A DNA stretch of 64,000 nucleotides, from contig CAVVEQ010000013.1 in assembly GCA_963747315.1 (NCBI GenBank), forward strand, positions 868,001 through 932,000, given 5' to 3'. The notes beneath the pieces are model-generated. The model was not told where the DNA came from, searched no databases, and saw only the letters and a program-made list of their open reading frames with translations. How positions within the stretch are numbered: position 1 is the first letter of the stretch; each line of letters begins with the position of its first letter. Below, piece by piece: positions 55,223-64,000 of this stretch. The translations under genes and the position numbers were made by a program. The DNA is from CAVVEQ01 sp963747315 (lineage in GTDB: Bacteria; Chloroflexota; Anaerolineae; Anaerolineales; Anaerolineaceae).

Positions 55223-56842
55223 TTACCATCCGCTGGCGGCAAAGATTTCGGATAGAAATTGCAGTCGTTCCTCTGTTGTCATAGGTCGGGGTTGTGCGTA
55301 ATCCTCCAGCATCCCGGTGAACAACTGGGTATTGATATACCTACCATTATAAAAGAAGTGCTTATCATAGAATTCGCGCCTGGTGCCAACCACCGGGTAA
55401 TCCATTTGGTCGAAAAAAAGGTTACCCAGACCGTAATGGATCAACCTGGCATCCCTGAAGGAAAAACCCTGCGGAAAATGAGATTGGCTTCCGCTCACCA
55501 CCACTGCGCCGGCGTCGGATAATCCATCCAGGTGCTGCTTAACCTCGGCAAGCGGCATGGTTTCATAGTTTTCCTGGTCCTGCAGGGTGGCGATCACGAG
55601 GATGCCTTCGTCACTCATCGCTCTAATCCTGGCATGCAAATCCTCAAAATCGCAACTGGCTGCTCCCGGGTATTGATCTCCTGCCCAGGCAAAATCGGGT
55701 CCGACCGGGTTGCAGCCAATAAACGCGATCCGGTTGCCGTTGTGATCGATGATCAGTGGCTCCTTGGCTTGCTGAAGGTTCGCTCCCCCGCCGAATGTCT
55801 TAATCCCTCGTTGCTGGTATAAATCAAATGAATAGAGGAAGGCATCTGGATTGTAATCCAACAGATGATTTCCGGTTAATTCCACGATATCCACACCCAT
55901 TTGTTCCAGGAGCGGGAAATAATTTGGATTCGAACAAAAACGCAGGTTGATCAACCAGGGGTCGGGTTTGGGACAAACCGGGGTGAAGGATACCTCGTTA
56001 CTGATATGGGTAAAGTTTGCATCTTGCAGGATTGATCCGATCTTCAAACCGGGATAATCGATCCCCTTGCTTTCCATCCGTTCAGCAGTACTGCGAACGA
56101 GTGCTGTGGTGCCTGTCATCAATACGGATGTCATCAAATTAGGATCAAAATTTCCCGCTGGAAGTTCGATCTGGATTCCAGGTGTTTGAATTTCCCCCTC
56201 CCCACCGGTTTTGTTCCTCACCAAATAATCCACCCTTAATGAGTATTCAGCCGGATTGAAACCGGTCATCAACGGAGATCGTCCATCCACATTAAGAACC
56301 TTGAGGCGCGGGTTTAGCTCCTCAAAAGGCATCAACCCCCAGCTCCCTTCCTTCCAGAGGGCATCCGTAAGTTCTTCAGAGTTCAGGATTCTGACTCCAT
56401 TATCAGCAGCTTTTCCCCAGATCGATTCGAACGCTGCCAGGGTTTCCGCGCTGAGCAGGATGGGTTTTGCGGAAAAAGTTTCTCCTGCCTGCCCCTGCCA
56501 GGCGAGTTTCAATTCCTCCAGGGTGATACCGTCGACAACCGAATTGAACGGGGCTACCAGCGTGTATACCCATTGACTTACAGCAGCGCTTTCTCCCGAT
56601 GGCTCCACCAGGATATCCGCGTCATTTTCAGATTGTGCAAATTCAAATGGATCGTCGATTTTTAAATTTGTCTTTATCCCGGCTGGCACCGCGGGAGAAA
56701 TCCACACCCGGGGAATGATCGGGGTGGGCGTCAGGGTCGGCTGCGGAGAAGGTGTGGGAATAGCTGTTGGCGCTTGTAGGAGCAATCCGTTGCAACCCGC
56801 CAGCGTAAGCATTAATAGAAAACCAACGAAATTATTTTTCAC
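55223..56842 (-). CDS. CapA-type metallophosphatase lipoprotein (copy 1)
   Basis: Lipoprotein signal (FLLMLTLAGC) and Thr/Pro linker, then about 200 residues resembling a periplasmic substrate-binding domain (YTLVAPFNSVVDGITLEELK), then the CapA/PGA_cap calcineurin-like domain (THISNEVSFTP, IVELTGNHLLDY, VIATLQDQENYE, GSQSHFPQGF, YGLGNLFFDQM). CapA domains act in poly-gamma-glutamate systems, but the Asp/His layout here is only partly checked. GTG 56842 is chosen because it overlaps the preceding stop as GTGA. Confidence 0.85.
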   Translation of the reverse strand: MKNNFVGFLLMLTLAGCNGLLLQAPTAIPTPSPQPTLTPTPIIPRVWISPAVPAGIKTNLKIDDPFEFAQSENDADILVEPSGESAAVSQWVYTLVAPFNSVVDGITLEELKLAWQGQAGETFSAKPILLSAETLAAFESIWGKAADNGVRILNSEELTDALWKEGSWGLMPFEELNPRLKVLNVDGRSPLMTGFNPAEYSLRVDYLVRNKTGGEGEIQTPGIQIELPAGNFDPNLMTSVLMTGTTALVRSTAERMESKGIDYPGLKIGSILQDANFTHISNEVSFTPVCPKPDPWLINLRFCSNPNYFPLLEQMGVDIVELTGNHLLDYNPDAFLYSFDLYQQRGIKTFGGGANLQQAKEPLIIDHNGNRIAFIGCNPVGPDFAWAGDQYPGAASCDFEDLHARIRAMSDEGILVIATLQDQENYETMPLAEVKQHLDGLSDAGAVVVSGSQSHFPQGFSFRDARLIHYGLGNLFFDQMDYPVVGTRREFYDKHFFYNGRYINTQLFTGMLEDYAQPRPMTTEERLQFLSEIFAASGW

Positions 56843-58430
56843 TCTGCACCTGCCAGGTTGGGTAAAAATCTCTCCAGGAACCACATAGATTCTTCTCTTG
56901 TCATCAACCTGGGTTGGGCTTCGTCGTCGCGGGTGATCGCGATAGGATCCACGCCGATCAACTGGTTGTCATAAAACCAATACCGATCTATAAATGCCAT
57001 GCGCTCGATCTTGCTCATCTGGTCAAAGAACAGATTTCCCAATCCGAAATGGATGACCGTTTCTCCCCGGAATTCCATCACCTGCGGGCAGTGACCCTGA
57101 CTTCCACTCACGATAACCGCTCCCGCGTCCGCGGCTCTCTGGAAATCCCCCCGCTGCGGACTCACCGGATCAGGTTGACAAACTTCCATGTGCTGAAAGG
57201 TGACGATCGGGTTGTACCCCTGGACGCGCAGATCTGCGATCATCCGATTTAGTCGTTCAGTATCACAGGGGTTGGATCCTGGGGAAGTCTCCGTCGCCAG
57301 ATTGTATTTCGGTCCCACTAAGTTGCATCCCAGGAAGGCAATCCGGTTTCCATTGACCTCGACCAGTAAAGGTAGGGATGCCATCCTAAGATCTTGCCCG
57401 CCCCCGTAGAACGGAATATTATTTTGTTGATAAAGTTCGAGGGTGTAAAGGAACGGTTCGTCGCCAAAATCGAGCTCATGATTGCCGGTCAGTTCAACAA
57501 TATCAGTCCCAATCGCTTTGATCAGCTCGAAATATTGCGGTTTGCTGCAAAATTTGGTTCCGGATTCTTCCAGTTCGCAACCGGGATCAAATGATATCTC
57601 GTTACTGATATGAGTGACATTGCGTTTCTTAATAACTCTCCGATTTTTTCCGCCGGAAACAGGTTGCCCTTTTCGTCCATTAACTTGCCTGTTCCCCGTG
57701 TCAGGGCGGTTGTACCTGTGAGAATCACCGATGTTAATTTCAGCGGGTCAAAATTCGTGGCTGGGACGAAAAATTCGTCATTGAGGGATAGTGCATCAAT
57801 TGCTTGTTGATCCCCACTGAGAGAAAACCGGATGATTCTGTCTGCCTCTCTGAAATCTTCGCCAGCCCGAAGCTGCCAGGATTTTGAAAGTTTATCGAAC
57901 GGGATCAGAGCGTAGGATTTCGTGGTACTCGCAGCAGTCGAAAAAAGGGTATCTCCCCCGGTCGGTTCCATTGAACCGCAATGAAAGGAATGCGGGGAGG
58001 TTCCCAGAAACGCCGAAGCGGTATCGTGGGATGTGATCAATACGGAACAGGGCAGATCCGGGATTATGGATCCCCGGGGGAAAGGTGCGGCGACAACATA
58101 ACGCCATTCGCTGATCGGCAAAGTGGGATCCACCTCCCCGGAGATACTTTCGAAGATCACATTAGCTTCCTCGCGATCCTCCACAACACGAACAGCTTCC
58201 GGAATAACGATCGATTCAATTAATCCAGGTGGGACTTCCTTGCTGAAGAAAAGCCGGATCTGTTCCAATGGAAATGGAGTTGGTGTTGCCCTGGGAGTAG
58301 GCTCTGGCGAAGGTGTTGCCATGCTAACTGAATCCTGGTTGCTCGAGTTGCAACCGCCCAAAAAAAGCATACCCAGGAAAAAGAGCAGAAGTGGCTTCGT
58401 CAATCGGCTGTTTGGGAATAGTGAACTCAT
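56839..58430 (-). CDS. CapA-type metallophosphatase lipoprotein (copy 2), -1 frame change
   Basis: Paralogue of the next gene: lipoprotein signal (LFFLGMLFLGGC), Thr/Pro linker, substrate-binding-like domain (WRYVVAAPFPRGSIIPDL), then in a second frame the CapA domain (NVTHISNEISFDPGCELEES, IVELTGNHELDF, FGLGNLFFDQM). The join lies at about 57618-57624, where one base (probably an A) appears to be missing. Combined length of about 530 residues matches copy 1. The stop overlaps the start of copy 1. Confidence 0.82.
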
Positions 58431-58457
58431 GGTCGAAGGGTTGTCCGAGTCATCGCA

Positions 58458-58463
58458 ATTATA
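58458..58463 (-). promoter_or_regulatory. -10 box of the capA2 gene
   Basis: On the minus strand GGGTATAAT, perfect TATAAT 27 bases before ATG 58430; -35 weak. Confidence 0.45.
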
Positions 58464-58485
58464 CCCTTCCCCATTTTCCCGATTC

Positions 58486-58505
58486 TGATAGCCTTTGATA
58501 GCCTG
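58486..58505. repeat. Tandem 10-base repeat in the capA2-thiolase promoter region
   Basis: TGATAGCCTT followed directly by TGATAGCCTG (9 of 10 identical). It lies upstream of the thiolase -10 box (TATAAT at 58512-58517) and could be a regulator site for the divergent pair. Confidence 0.4.
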
Positions 58506-58551
58506 AGCACCTATAATTCAGAAAGCGAATATCGTTTGAACAGGTGAATCC

Positions 58552-59709
58552 ATGCGTGAAGTAGCCGTGGCGGGTATCGGGCAAACCAAGATTGAGGAGC
58601 AATGGGATAAATCCCTGCGCGAGTTGGCAGGCGATGCAGCCTTGTGCGCCTTGGAAGCCTCCGAAATCAATCGGGTGGATGCGGTGTATGTCGGTAATAT
58701 GATGTCGAGTTCCGCAAATCACCAGCAGCATCTCGGTCCTTATATCGCTGATTGGATCGGGATGCGCTACGCGGAAGCGCTTCGCATCGAAGCAGCCTGC
58801 AGCTCGGGAGCTGCAGCTTTTCGCGCCGGGGTGCTGGCTATAGCCTCCGGGGAGGTGGAATCAGCTCTCGTCATCGGTGTGGAAAAGATGACGGATTCTC
58901 CGGGAGATGAAATAACCGCCGCGCTGGCGACCGCCGCCGACGCAGATTGGGAAGTGGACCAGGGGATATCCTTTGTTGCGCTGAACGCACTTATCATGCG
59001 ACGATATATGTATGAATACGGGTGGGATAAAAAGGACTTCGCCCCATTTTCTATCAATGCCCACACCAATGGCTCCCATAACCCCCATGCCAGGTTTCAA
59101 TCCCCGATCAGCGAAGCAGATTACCTCAAGGCTGGGATGATCGCGGAGCCTATCAACCTGATGGATGCATCTCCGATGGGAGATGGCGCTGCTGCGGTCC
59201 TTCTCCTCCCGGCAGATTCGCCTAAGCTCAAACCCGGTTTAAAATCCGTTCGAGTGATCGCCTCTGCGGCTGCCACGGATACTATCGCCGCCCACGGACG
59301 GAAGGAGGCTACCTGGCTGAAAGCCGCCGAGCTTTCCAGCCGGCAGGCTTATACTCAGGCAGGAGTAAGTCCCGCGGATATCAGCCTCTTCGAGGCACAT
59401 GATGCGTTCAGTATCATGGCTGCTCTTTCCCTGGAAGCGTGCGGATTTGCCGAGCGGGGAAAAGCCCCCCGCCTTGCTCTGGAAGGTGAGATTCGTCCCG
59501 CTGGGAAGATTCCCATTTCCACCCGCGGTGGTCTCAAAGCTCGCGGGCATCCCGTGGGAGCAACCGGGGTTTACCAGTTGGTCGAAGTGGTCCAACAACT
59601 CCGCGGGGAAGCCGCCGGAACCCAGGTGGAGAATGCCAGGATCGGTATGGCCCAGAATATTGGCGGAAGCGGATCAAACATCATCACCCATATTCTAAGT
59701 TCCGAGTAA
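58552..59709 (+). CDS. Thiolase family protein (archaeal-type acetyl-CoA acetyltransferase)
   Basis: Condensing or cleaving enzyme of the SCP2-thiolase-like group: IEAACSSGAAAFRAG with the nucleophilic Cys, FEAHDAFSIMAALSLE, and the C-terminal GHPVGATGVYQLVE. Resembles archaeal-type thiolases that normally pair with a DUF35 OB-fold protein and HMG-CoA synthase; neither is visible here. The stop is immediately followed by the next ATG. Confidence 0.88.
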   Translation: MREVAVAGIGQTKIEEQWDKSLRELAGDAALCALEASEINRVDAVYVGNMMSSSANHQQHLGPYIADWIGMRYAEALRIEAACSSGAAAFRAGVLAIASGEVESALVIGVEKMTDSPGDEITAALATAADADWEVDQGISFVALNALIMRRYMYEYGWDKKDFAPFSINAHTNGSHNPHARFQSPISEADYLKAGMIAEPINLMDASPMGDGAAAVLLLPADSPKLKPGLKSVRVIASAAATDTIAAHGRKEATWLKAAELSSRQAYTQAGVSPADISLFEAHDAFSIMAALSLEACGFAERGKAPRLALEGEIRPAGKIPISTRGGLKARGHPVGATGVYQLVEVVQQLRGEAAGTQVENARIGMAQNIGGSGSNIITHILSSE

Positions 59710-60567
59710 ATGCAATTTCTTTCCAAAAAGAAGCTTCAGGATTATCGAAAGAACACTTACCGCCTATCCGCGAGAGGGATACTTCGTTCGCCGGAAGAAG
59801 CCCGTGAATTTATCGAAGAACGGGGGTTCATATTCTTCTGGCCGGTAAAGGGGATCGACCTCCCAAGTCTGTGGGTGGCAGCCGCCGGCGATCGCCCCGT
59901 TCCGGATGAGCATGATGATCCCGGGCATAAAACCTGGGGATGGAAGGATAATGGTCTGGGCAGGCATCTGTGGTATTACGCCAAGGTTTTGCGGCACAAA
60001 GGCACCTTCATATCCCTGGCTTTGATCCCTTATTTCTACGCTCTTTCTCCCAATTACGGAGAACCTGAGGAGGATTACCTGCTTCAATACCAGGAAGGCA
60101 CCTTCACAAGCGAGTGTAAACAGGTTTTTGAAGCACTGATACGGGAGGGTCCCCTGGATACGATCAGTCTGAAAAAAGCGGCGCGTATCTCCAGTGCCGG
60201 GAGTGAAGGTCGTTTTGCCAAAGCCCTGGATCAACTCCAGGCGGAGTTGAAGATCCTCCCGGTGGGGACAGCCGAGGTTGGTGCATGGAAATATGCCTAT
60301 GTTTATGACCTTACCCATCGCCACATCCCGGAGCTGCCCGAAAATGCGCGCCCGATCGGCGTGCGCGAATCAAGGCAGAAACTTGTGATCACCTATTTCA
60401 CTTCGGTCGGTGCCGCGCCAATTTCCAATTTAAAGAAGATCTTTGGGTGGGAAAAGTCCGAACTCGATAAATCGATCCAGGGGTTGATCACTCCCGCGGG
60501 TCCATTGAAGGAGATCGAGATCGAAGGAGTACAACTTCCCTCCCTCGGATTAAAAACCTTGGTTTAG
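59710..60567 (+). CDS. AlkZ-related winged-helix protein
   Basis: 285 residues. Features of the YcaQ/AlkZ DNA glycosylase superfamily: several winged-helix-like segments (VFEALIREGPLDTISLKKAA, KLVITYFTSVGAAPISNLKK) and an N-terminal part with RGFIFFWPVKGIDLPSLW. The Gln-x-Gln catalytic motif of AlkZ is not seen, so glycosylase activity is doubtful. Starts on the base after the thiolase stop. Confidence 0.7.
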   Translation: MQFLSKKKLQDYRKNTYRLSARGILRSPEEAREFIEERGFIFFWPVKGIDLPSLWVAAAGDRPVPDEHDDPGHKTWGWKDNGLGRHLWYYAKVLRHKGTFISLALIPYFYALSPNYGEPEEDYLLQYQEGTFTSECKQVFEALIREGPLDTISLKKAARISSAGSEGRFAKALDQLQAELKILPVGTAEVGAWKYAYVYDLTHRHIPELPENARPIGVRESRQKLVITYFTSVGAAPISNLKKIFGWEKSELDKSIQGLITPAGPLKEIEIEGVQLPSLGLKTLV

Positions 60568-60605
60568 CTGACAACTGGCGGAAGGCTCAACTATCCGGAA
60601 ACCTG

Positions 60606-60611
60606 TATAAT
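60606..60611 (+). promoter_or_regulatory. -10 box before the GH13 gene
   Basis: TATAAT in CTGTATAATT, 37 bases before ATG 60649, with GAGG at 60635-60638 as possible ribosome site. Confidence 0.4.
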
Positions 60612-60648
60612 TATTCCATTCCTGCCCGTCTTGCGAGGTTTGTTCTAC

Positions 60649-63600
60649 ATGGAATTTCATATATCCCGCAACAGCCGCGACCGGTATCAATTCGACGAAG
60701 AGCTTTTTTCCTATAGTGGGAATGCGATCCTCGCGAATTTCCATGCTGCCCGCGTCTTTGCCCGCAGGATGAACGAGCAGCGCGACCTTGCAGCATTTCC
60801 CGAATCCGTTGTTCAGGCTGGGCAGATCAATGCCATGGGATTGATCGATGAGATTCTTCATCATGTGATCGCCATCTACCGCCGGGAGAGGAAACCCGAG
60901 ATCCTCAAACTTGCTCTCAAACGGTTGGATAACAGGCTCACCCGGGCCGGGGTGGATGCGATGCTAATGCAGTTTATCCAGGAATTCCCCCCCCTTGCGG
61001 TTTATCGCGACGAAATCACCTTCCAGGAATATTTGAAAGGTTTCACGGAAGGAATTTCTAACCGGGAATCCGTACTGGAGGAACTGATCCTGCTGCGGGT
61101 GAATAATGAGAATCCCGCACTGCTGCCATATATTGAATTATTCAGTGATGATTCCTTATCAGGAAATTCTGTTTACCTTCAAGCCATCCGGGAATTGGAG
61201 CATTTCTTTGAAACGCAGCCGCGGTTTGGTCCGGATAATCAATCTCTGCTTGAAATGCTACGAGCACCGGCGAAGGCGAATCCAAATTCCCTGGAAGGGC
61301 AGCTTGATTTTATCCGGATTCACTGGTCCTCCCTCCTGGGACATTTCCTTTACCGTCTTCTTGGAAGCCTGGACCTGATCAAAGAGGAACAGAAATTTAC
61401 TGCTTTTGGACCAGGACCTATCCAGATCCCGGTTTATTCCTTCAAACATGCTTCAGATTTGCATCATGAAGAAGAACGTTTCAGTGCTGACCGGGAATGG
61501 ATGCCTAGGTTGGTGCTCCTCGCAAAAAATACATATGTCTGGCTGCACCAGCTAAGCGAGAAATATAGTAGGGATATAAAACACCTGGACCAGATCCCCG
61601 ATGAAGAACTGGACCGGATTTCAACCTCCGGCTTTACCGGATTATGGTTGATCGGCTTATGGGAGCGCAGCCGGGCTTCTGCCAGGATCAAACAGATGTG
61701 TGGAAATCCGGATGCGATCGCATCCGCATACTCGCTATCCGATTACCGCATCGCAGACCCCCTTGGCGGGGAAGCAGCTTATGAAAATCTGAAACAGAGA
61801 GCCTGGGCACGAGGAATCCGCCTGGCATCGGATATGGTCCCAAACCACATGGGGATCGATTCCCCCTGGGTAATGGATCACCCTGATTGGTTTCTTTCTC
61901 TTGGATACACCCCCTTCCCTTCTTATACTTTCAATGGGGCTAATCTCTCCGAAAACTCCTCGGTTGGGATTTTCCTGGAGGATCATTACTACAACCGCAC
62001 GGATGCCGCGGTGGCATTTAAACGTGTGGATTTAAACACAGGGGATACCCGCTATATCTATCACGGCAACGATGGCACCTCAATGCCCTGGAACGATACC
62101 GCCCAATTGGATTACATGAATCCGGTCGTCCGCGAAGAAGTGATTCAGACGATTCTCGCTGTTGCCCGCAGGTTCCCAATCATCCGTTTCGACGCCGCCA
62201 TGACCCTGGCGAAGAAGCATATTCAACGTCTTTGGTTCCCTGAACCGGGCACAGGAGGAGCTATTCCTTCGCGGTCAGATTTTGGGATGACCCGGGAGCA
62301 GTTTAACGAGAAGATCCCCATGGAATTTTGGCGTGAAGTGGTGGATCGGGTTGCAGTGGAGGCACCAGATACCCTTCTGCTAGCGGAAGCGTTCTGGTTG
62401 ATGGAAGGATATTTCGTTCGTACGCTGGGCATGCATCGGGTTTATAACTCCGCTTTTATGCATATGCTCCGGAATGAGGATAATGCTGGATATCGACAAT
62501 TGATCAAGAATACTCTTGAATATGACCCGGAGATTCTAAAGCGCTATGTGAATTTCATGAACAACCCCGATGAGAAAACAGCGGTGGATCAATTCGGGAA
62601 GGGCGACAAATACTTTGGGGTGTGCACGCTGATGGCCACGCTCCCCGGGCTGCCGATGTTTGGACATGGACAGGTGGAGGGATTTGCTGAAAAGTACGGT
62701 ATGGAGTTCACCAAACCACTCTGGCAGGAATTTGAAGACGATGAATTGATCAGACGACATCAGAGGTTGATCTTCCCCCTGCTTCACCAGCGGGAGCTAT
62801 TCGCCGGAGTCGAACATTTTCGTTTATTTGATCTGTTTACCTCAGATGGTCAGGTAAATGAAAACGTATTCGCTTTCAGTAATCGCCATCAGGGTAGGAG
62901 TGCTCTGGTTCTATTTAACAATAAATACTCCCAGGCATCAGGCTGGATAAAAACATCCTGCGCAATAGCCACCCGCGGCCGTGGAGAAAAACGCCCGCTT
63001 TCCCGTGAAAACCTGGCGAAAAGCCTGGGGATTAATCCCAGCCCTGGTTCATACACCATTTTTCGCGACCAGGTCAGCGGAATGGAATATATCCGCCCAT
63101 CGGTTGAGCTTTATGATAACGGGCTGCCTGTTTATCTAAACGCATACGAATGCCAGGTTTTTCTCGATTTCAGGCAGGTGAGGGATGATCGTTTGAAGTC
63201 GTACTCACAACTATGCGTCACACTGGGGGGAAGAGGTGTGCCGGATATTGAACTGGCGTTGAAGGAGATGAATTTTCAACCTGTTCTCATCCCATTCCAG
63301 GAATTGGTGAATAAGCAATTCATTGAACACCTGCTTGCCAACCGGTTGACAGAAGCGGGAAGTAAAGTTCCATTTGAACTGTCGGTGGTTTACCAGAGTA
63401 AAATTTATAATCTGGTCAACGGGGCTGGCCAGATAGCGGGGATGAATAATTCAACCTCAGATTTCACTCGCATCGCCCAGAAACAACTCGATTCAATCCT
63501 TTCCCTTCAGGTGATCGAAAGCCGGTATCCCCTTCCTGCCGGAACCCGATATAAAAAACGGTTTTCCATTTTTTCCGCACCCTTTTTGAAATACGAGACA

Positions 63601-64000
63601 ACCTGGTTGGCACTGCTTTCCTGGTCATTCCTTTCCCCATTGGAACTCCTCGTTAATTCACCAAGCTCTTCCGAACAGGTGCTGGCCTGGATGGATGAAT
63701 GGCAACTCGCTCGCAGGCTGCAGATGGTTTTTTCGGAGATGGGATTGGATGAGTACCAAATCAACCGCAGTCTGCTTCTCACCAAGATCCTGCTCCTGCA
63801 GCAAAGTTGGTTTGAAAATGCCAAACGGTCACCGCGGGAATTAATGCTAAACTGGCTGGCTTTGCCTGAGGTCAATAAATTCCTCGGAGTTAATCGATAT
63901 CAAGATGTACTCTGGTTCAACAATGAAGCATTTGAGGAATTCCTCTGGTGGATGAACACGGTTGCACTGATAACAAAATCCAGGGAACCAACCGTTTCCA
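60649..64000 (+). CDS. Large GH13 alpha-amylase family protein, C-terminus cut by window edge
   Basis: Open from ATG 60649 to the right edge (1117 residues visible). About 300 helical N-terminal residues precede the GH13 barrel: region I DMVPNHMG, region II FPIIRFDAAMTLAKKH with the nucleophile Asp, region III LLLAEAFW with the acid Glu, and region IV FMNNPDEKT, where the usual His of NHD is Pro. Further domains continue beyond the barrel. Probably acts on alpha-glucans or trehalose-like substrates; not secreted (no signal peptide). Confidence 0.87.
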   Translation, partial: MEFHISRNSRDRYQFDEELFSYSGNAILANFHAARVFARRMNEQRDLAAFPESVVQAGQINAMGLIDEILHHVIAIYRRERKPEILKLALKRLDNRLTRAGVDAMLMQFIQEFPPLAVYRDEITFQEYLKGFTEGISNRESVLEELILLRVNNENPALLPYIELFSDDSLSGNSVYLQAIRELEHFFETQPRFGPDNQSLLEMLRAPAKANPNSLEGQLDFIRIHWSSLLGHFLYRLLGSLDLIKEEQKFTAFGPGPIQIPVYSFKHASDLHHEEERFSADREWMPRLVLLAKNTYVWLHQLSEKYSRDIKHLDQIPDEELDRISTSGFTGLWLIGLWERSRASARIKQMCGNPDAIASAYSLSDYRIADPLGGEAAYENLKQRAWARGIRLASDMVPNHMGIDSPWVMDHPDWFLSLGYTPFPSYTFNGANLSENSSVGIFLEDHYYNRTDAAVAFKRVDLNTGDTRYIYHGNDGTSMPWNDTAQLDYMNPVVREEVIQTILAVARRFPIIRFDAAMTLAKKHIQRLWFPEPGTGGAIPSRSDFGMTREQFNEKIPMEFWREVVDRVAVEAPDTLLLAEAFWLMEGYFVRTLGMHRVYNSAFMHMLRNEDNAGYRQLIKNTLEYDPEILKRYVNFMNNPDEKTAVDQFGKGDKYFGVCTLMATLPGLPMFGHGQVEGFAEKYGMEFTKPLWQEFEDDELIRRHQRLIFPLLHQRELFAGVEHFRLFDLFTSDGQVNENVFAFSNRHQGRSALVLFNNKYSQASGWIKTSCAIATRGRGEKRPLSRENLAKSLGINPSPGSYTIFRDQVSGMEYIRPSVELYDNGLPVYLNAYECQVFLDFRQVRDDRLKSYSQLCVTLGGRGVPDIELALKEMNFQPVLIPFQELVNKQFIEHLLANRLTEAGSKVPFELSVVYQSKIYNLVNGAGQIAGMNNSTSDFTRIAQKQLDSILSLQVIESRYPLPAGTRYKKRFSIFSAPFLKYETTWLALLSWSFLSPLELLVNSPSSSEQVLAWMDEWQLARRLQMVFSEMGLDEYQINRSLLLTKILLLQQSWFENAKRSPRELMLNWLALPEVNKFLGVNRYQDVLWFNNEAFEEFLWWMNTVALITKSREPTVS

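Noticed and set aside
1..64000. CRISPR array, rRNA operon, or insertion sequence
   Set aside because: No regularly spaced repeats, rRNA-like sequence or transposase frame was seen on either strand.

Overview
The window looks like chromosomal DNA from an uncultured member of the Chloroflexota, most likely class Anaerolineae. This is an inference from content: many Thr/Pro-rich linkers behind lipoprotein or single-membrane-anchor signals, LysM/zinc-ribbon membrane proteins, a topoisomerase I with an N-terminal zinc-ribbon extension, a bifunctional phosphoglucose/phosphomannose isomerase, a SARP/BTAD-type regulator and moderate GC. I see no phage, transposon, CRISPR array or rRNA operon.

Layout. 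1-8.4 kb (minus): a translation/DNA operon, ffh-rpsP-khpA-rimM-dprA-manC-topA plus a membrane protein cut by the window edge. 8.5-15.6 kb (plus): a DegV protein, a DUF1015 protein and a run of exported proteins (two M23 peptidases, a beta-propeller protein, an NBR1-Ig lipoprotein), then queG. 16.6-22.3 kb: LysM protein, STAS/anti-sigma pair, ftsB, tRNA-Leu(CAG), a 7TM-GAF protein and an LCP protein. 22.4-31.9 kb: a recombinase-fold protein lacking catalytic residues, tilS, a receiver-ParA fusion, a GAF histidine kinase, mutL, a HAD phosphatase, a C-terminal processing protease and an S1 protein. 32-40 kb: pyrG, eno, a GH57-type hydrolase, an NAD-binding epimerase, an unknown protein and ftsZ. 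40-46 kb: small proteins, a DUF362 protein with a NapH/NapG-like polyferredoxin, an MFS transporter and the sugar isomerase. 46-52 kb: BTAD regulator, AI-2E-type transporter, FHA protein, 6S RNA and a zinc-ribbon/LysM protein. 52-64 kb: trxB, aminotransferase, cyclase, two CapA-type proteins, a thiolase, an AlkZ-related protein and a large GH13 protein running off the right edge.

The most striking whole-window feature is that at least 13 genes, including pyrG, eno, ftsZ, tilS, ftsB and queG, are interrupted by single frame changes while both flanking parts keep family-like sequence. I count 16 such places: 13 are +1 (an extra base) and 3 are -1. They concentrate between 15.8 and 46.5 kb. Because several of the genes are normally essential and single-copy, residual indel errors in the assembly are the simplest explanation; a biological recoding explanation is not excluded by the sequence alone. 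Frameshifted genes are annotated here as one feature each, spanning both parts.

Regulation visible in the sequence: several promoters with near-consensus or extended -10 boxes (TGnTATAAT), at least three of them 6-7 bases from the start codon and so probably giving leaderless mRNAs; intrinsic terminators at several gene ends; and a 6S RNA candidate with its own promoter.
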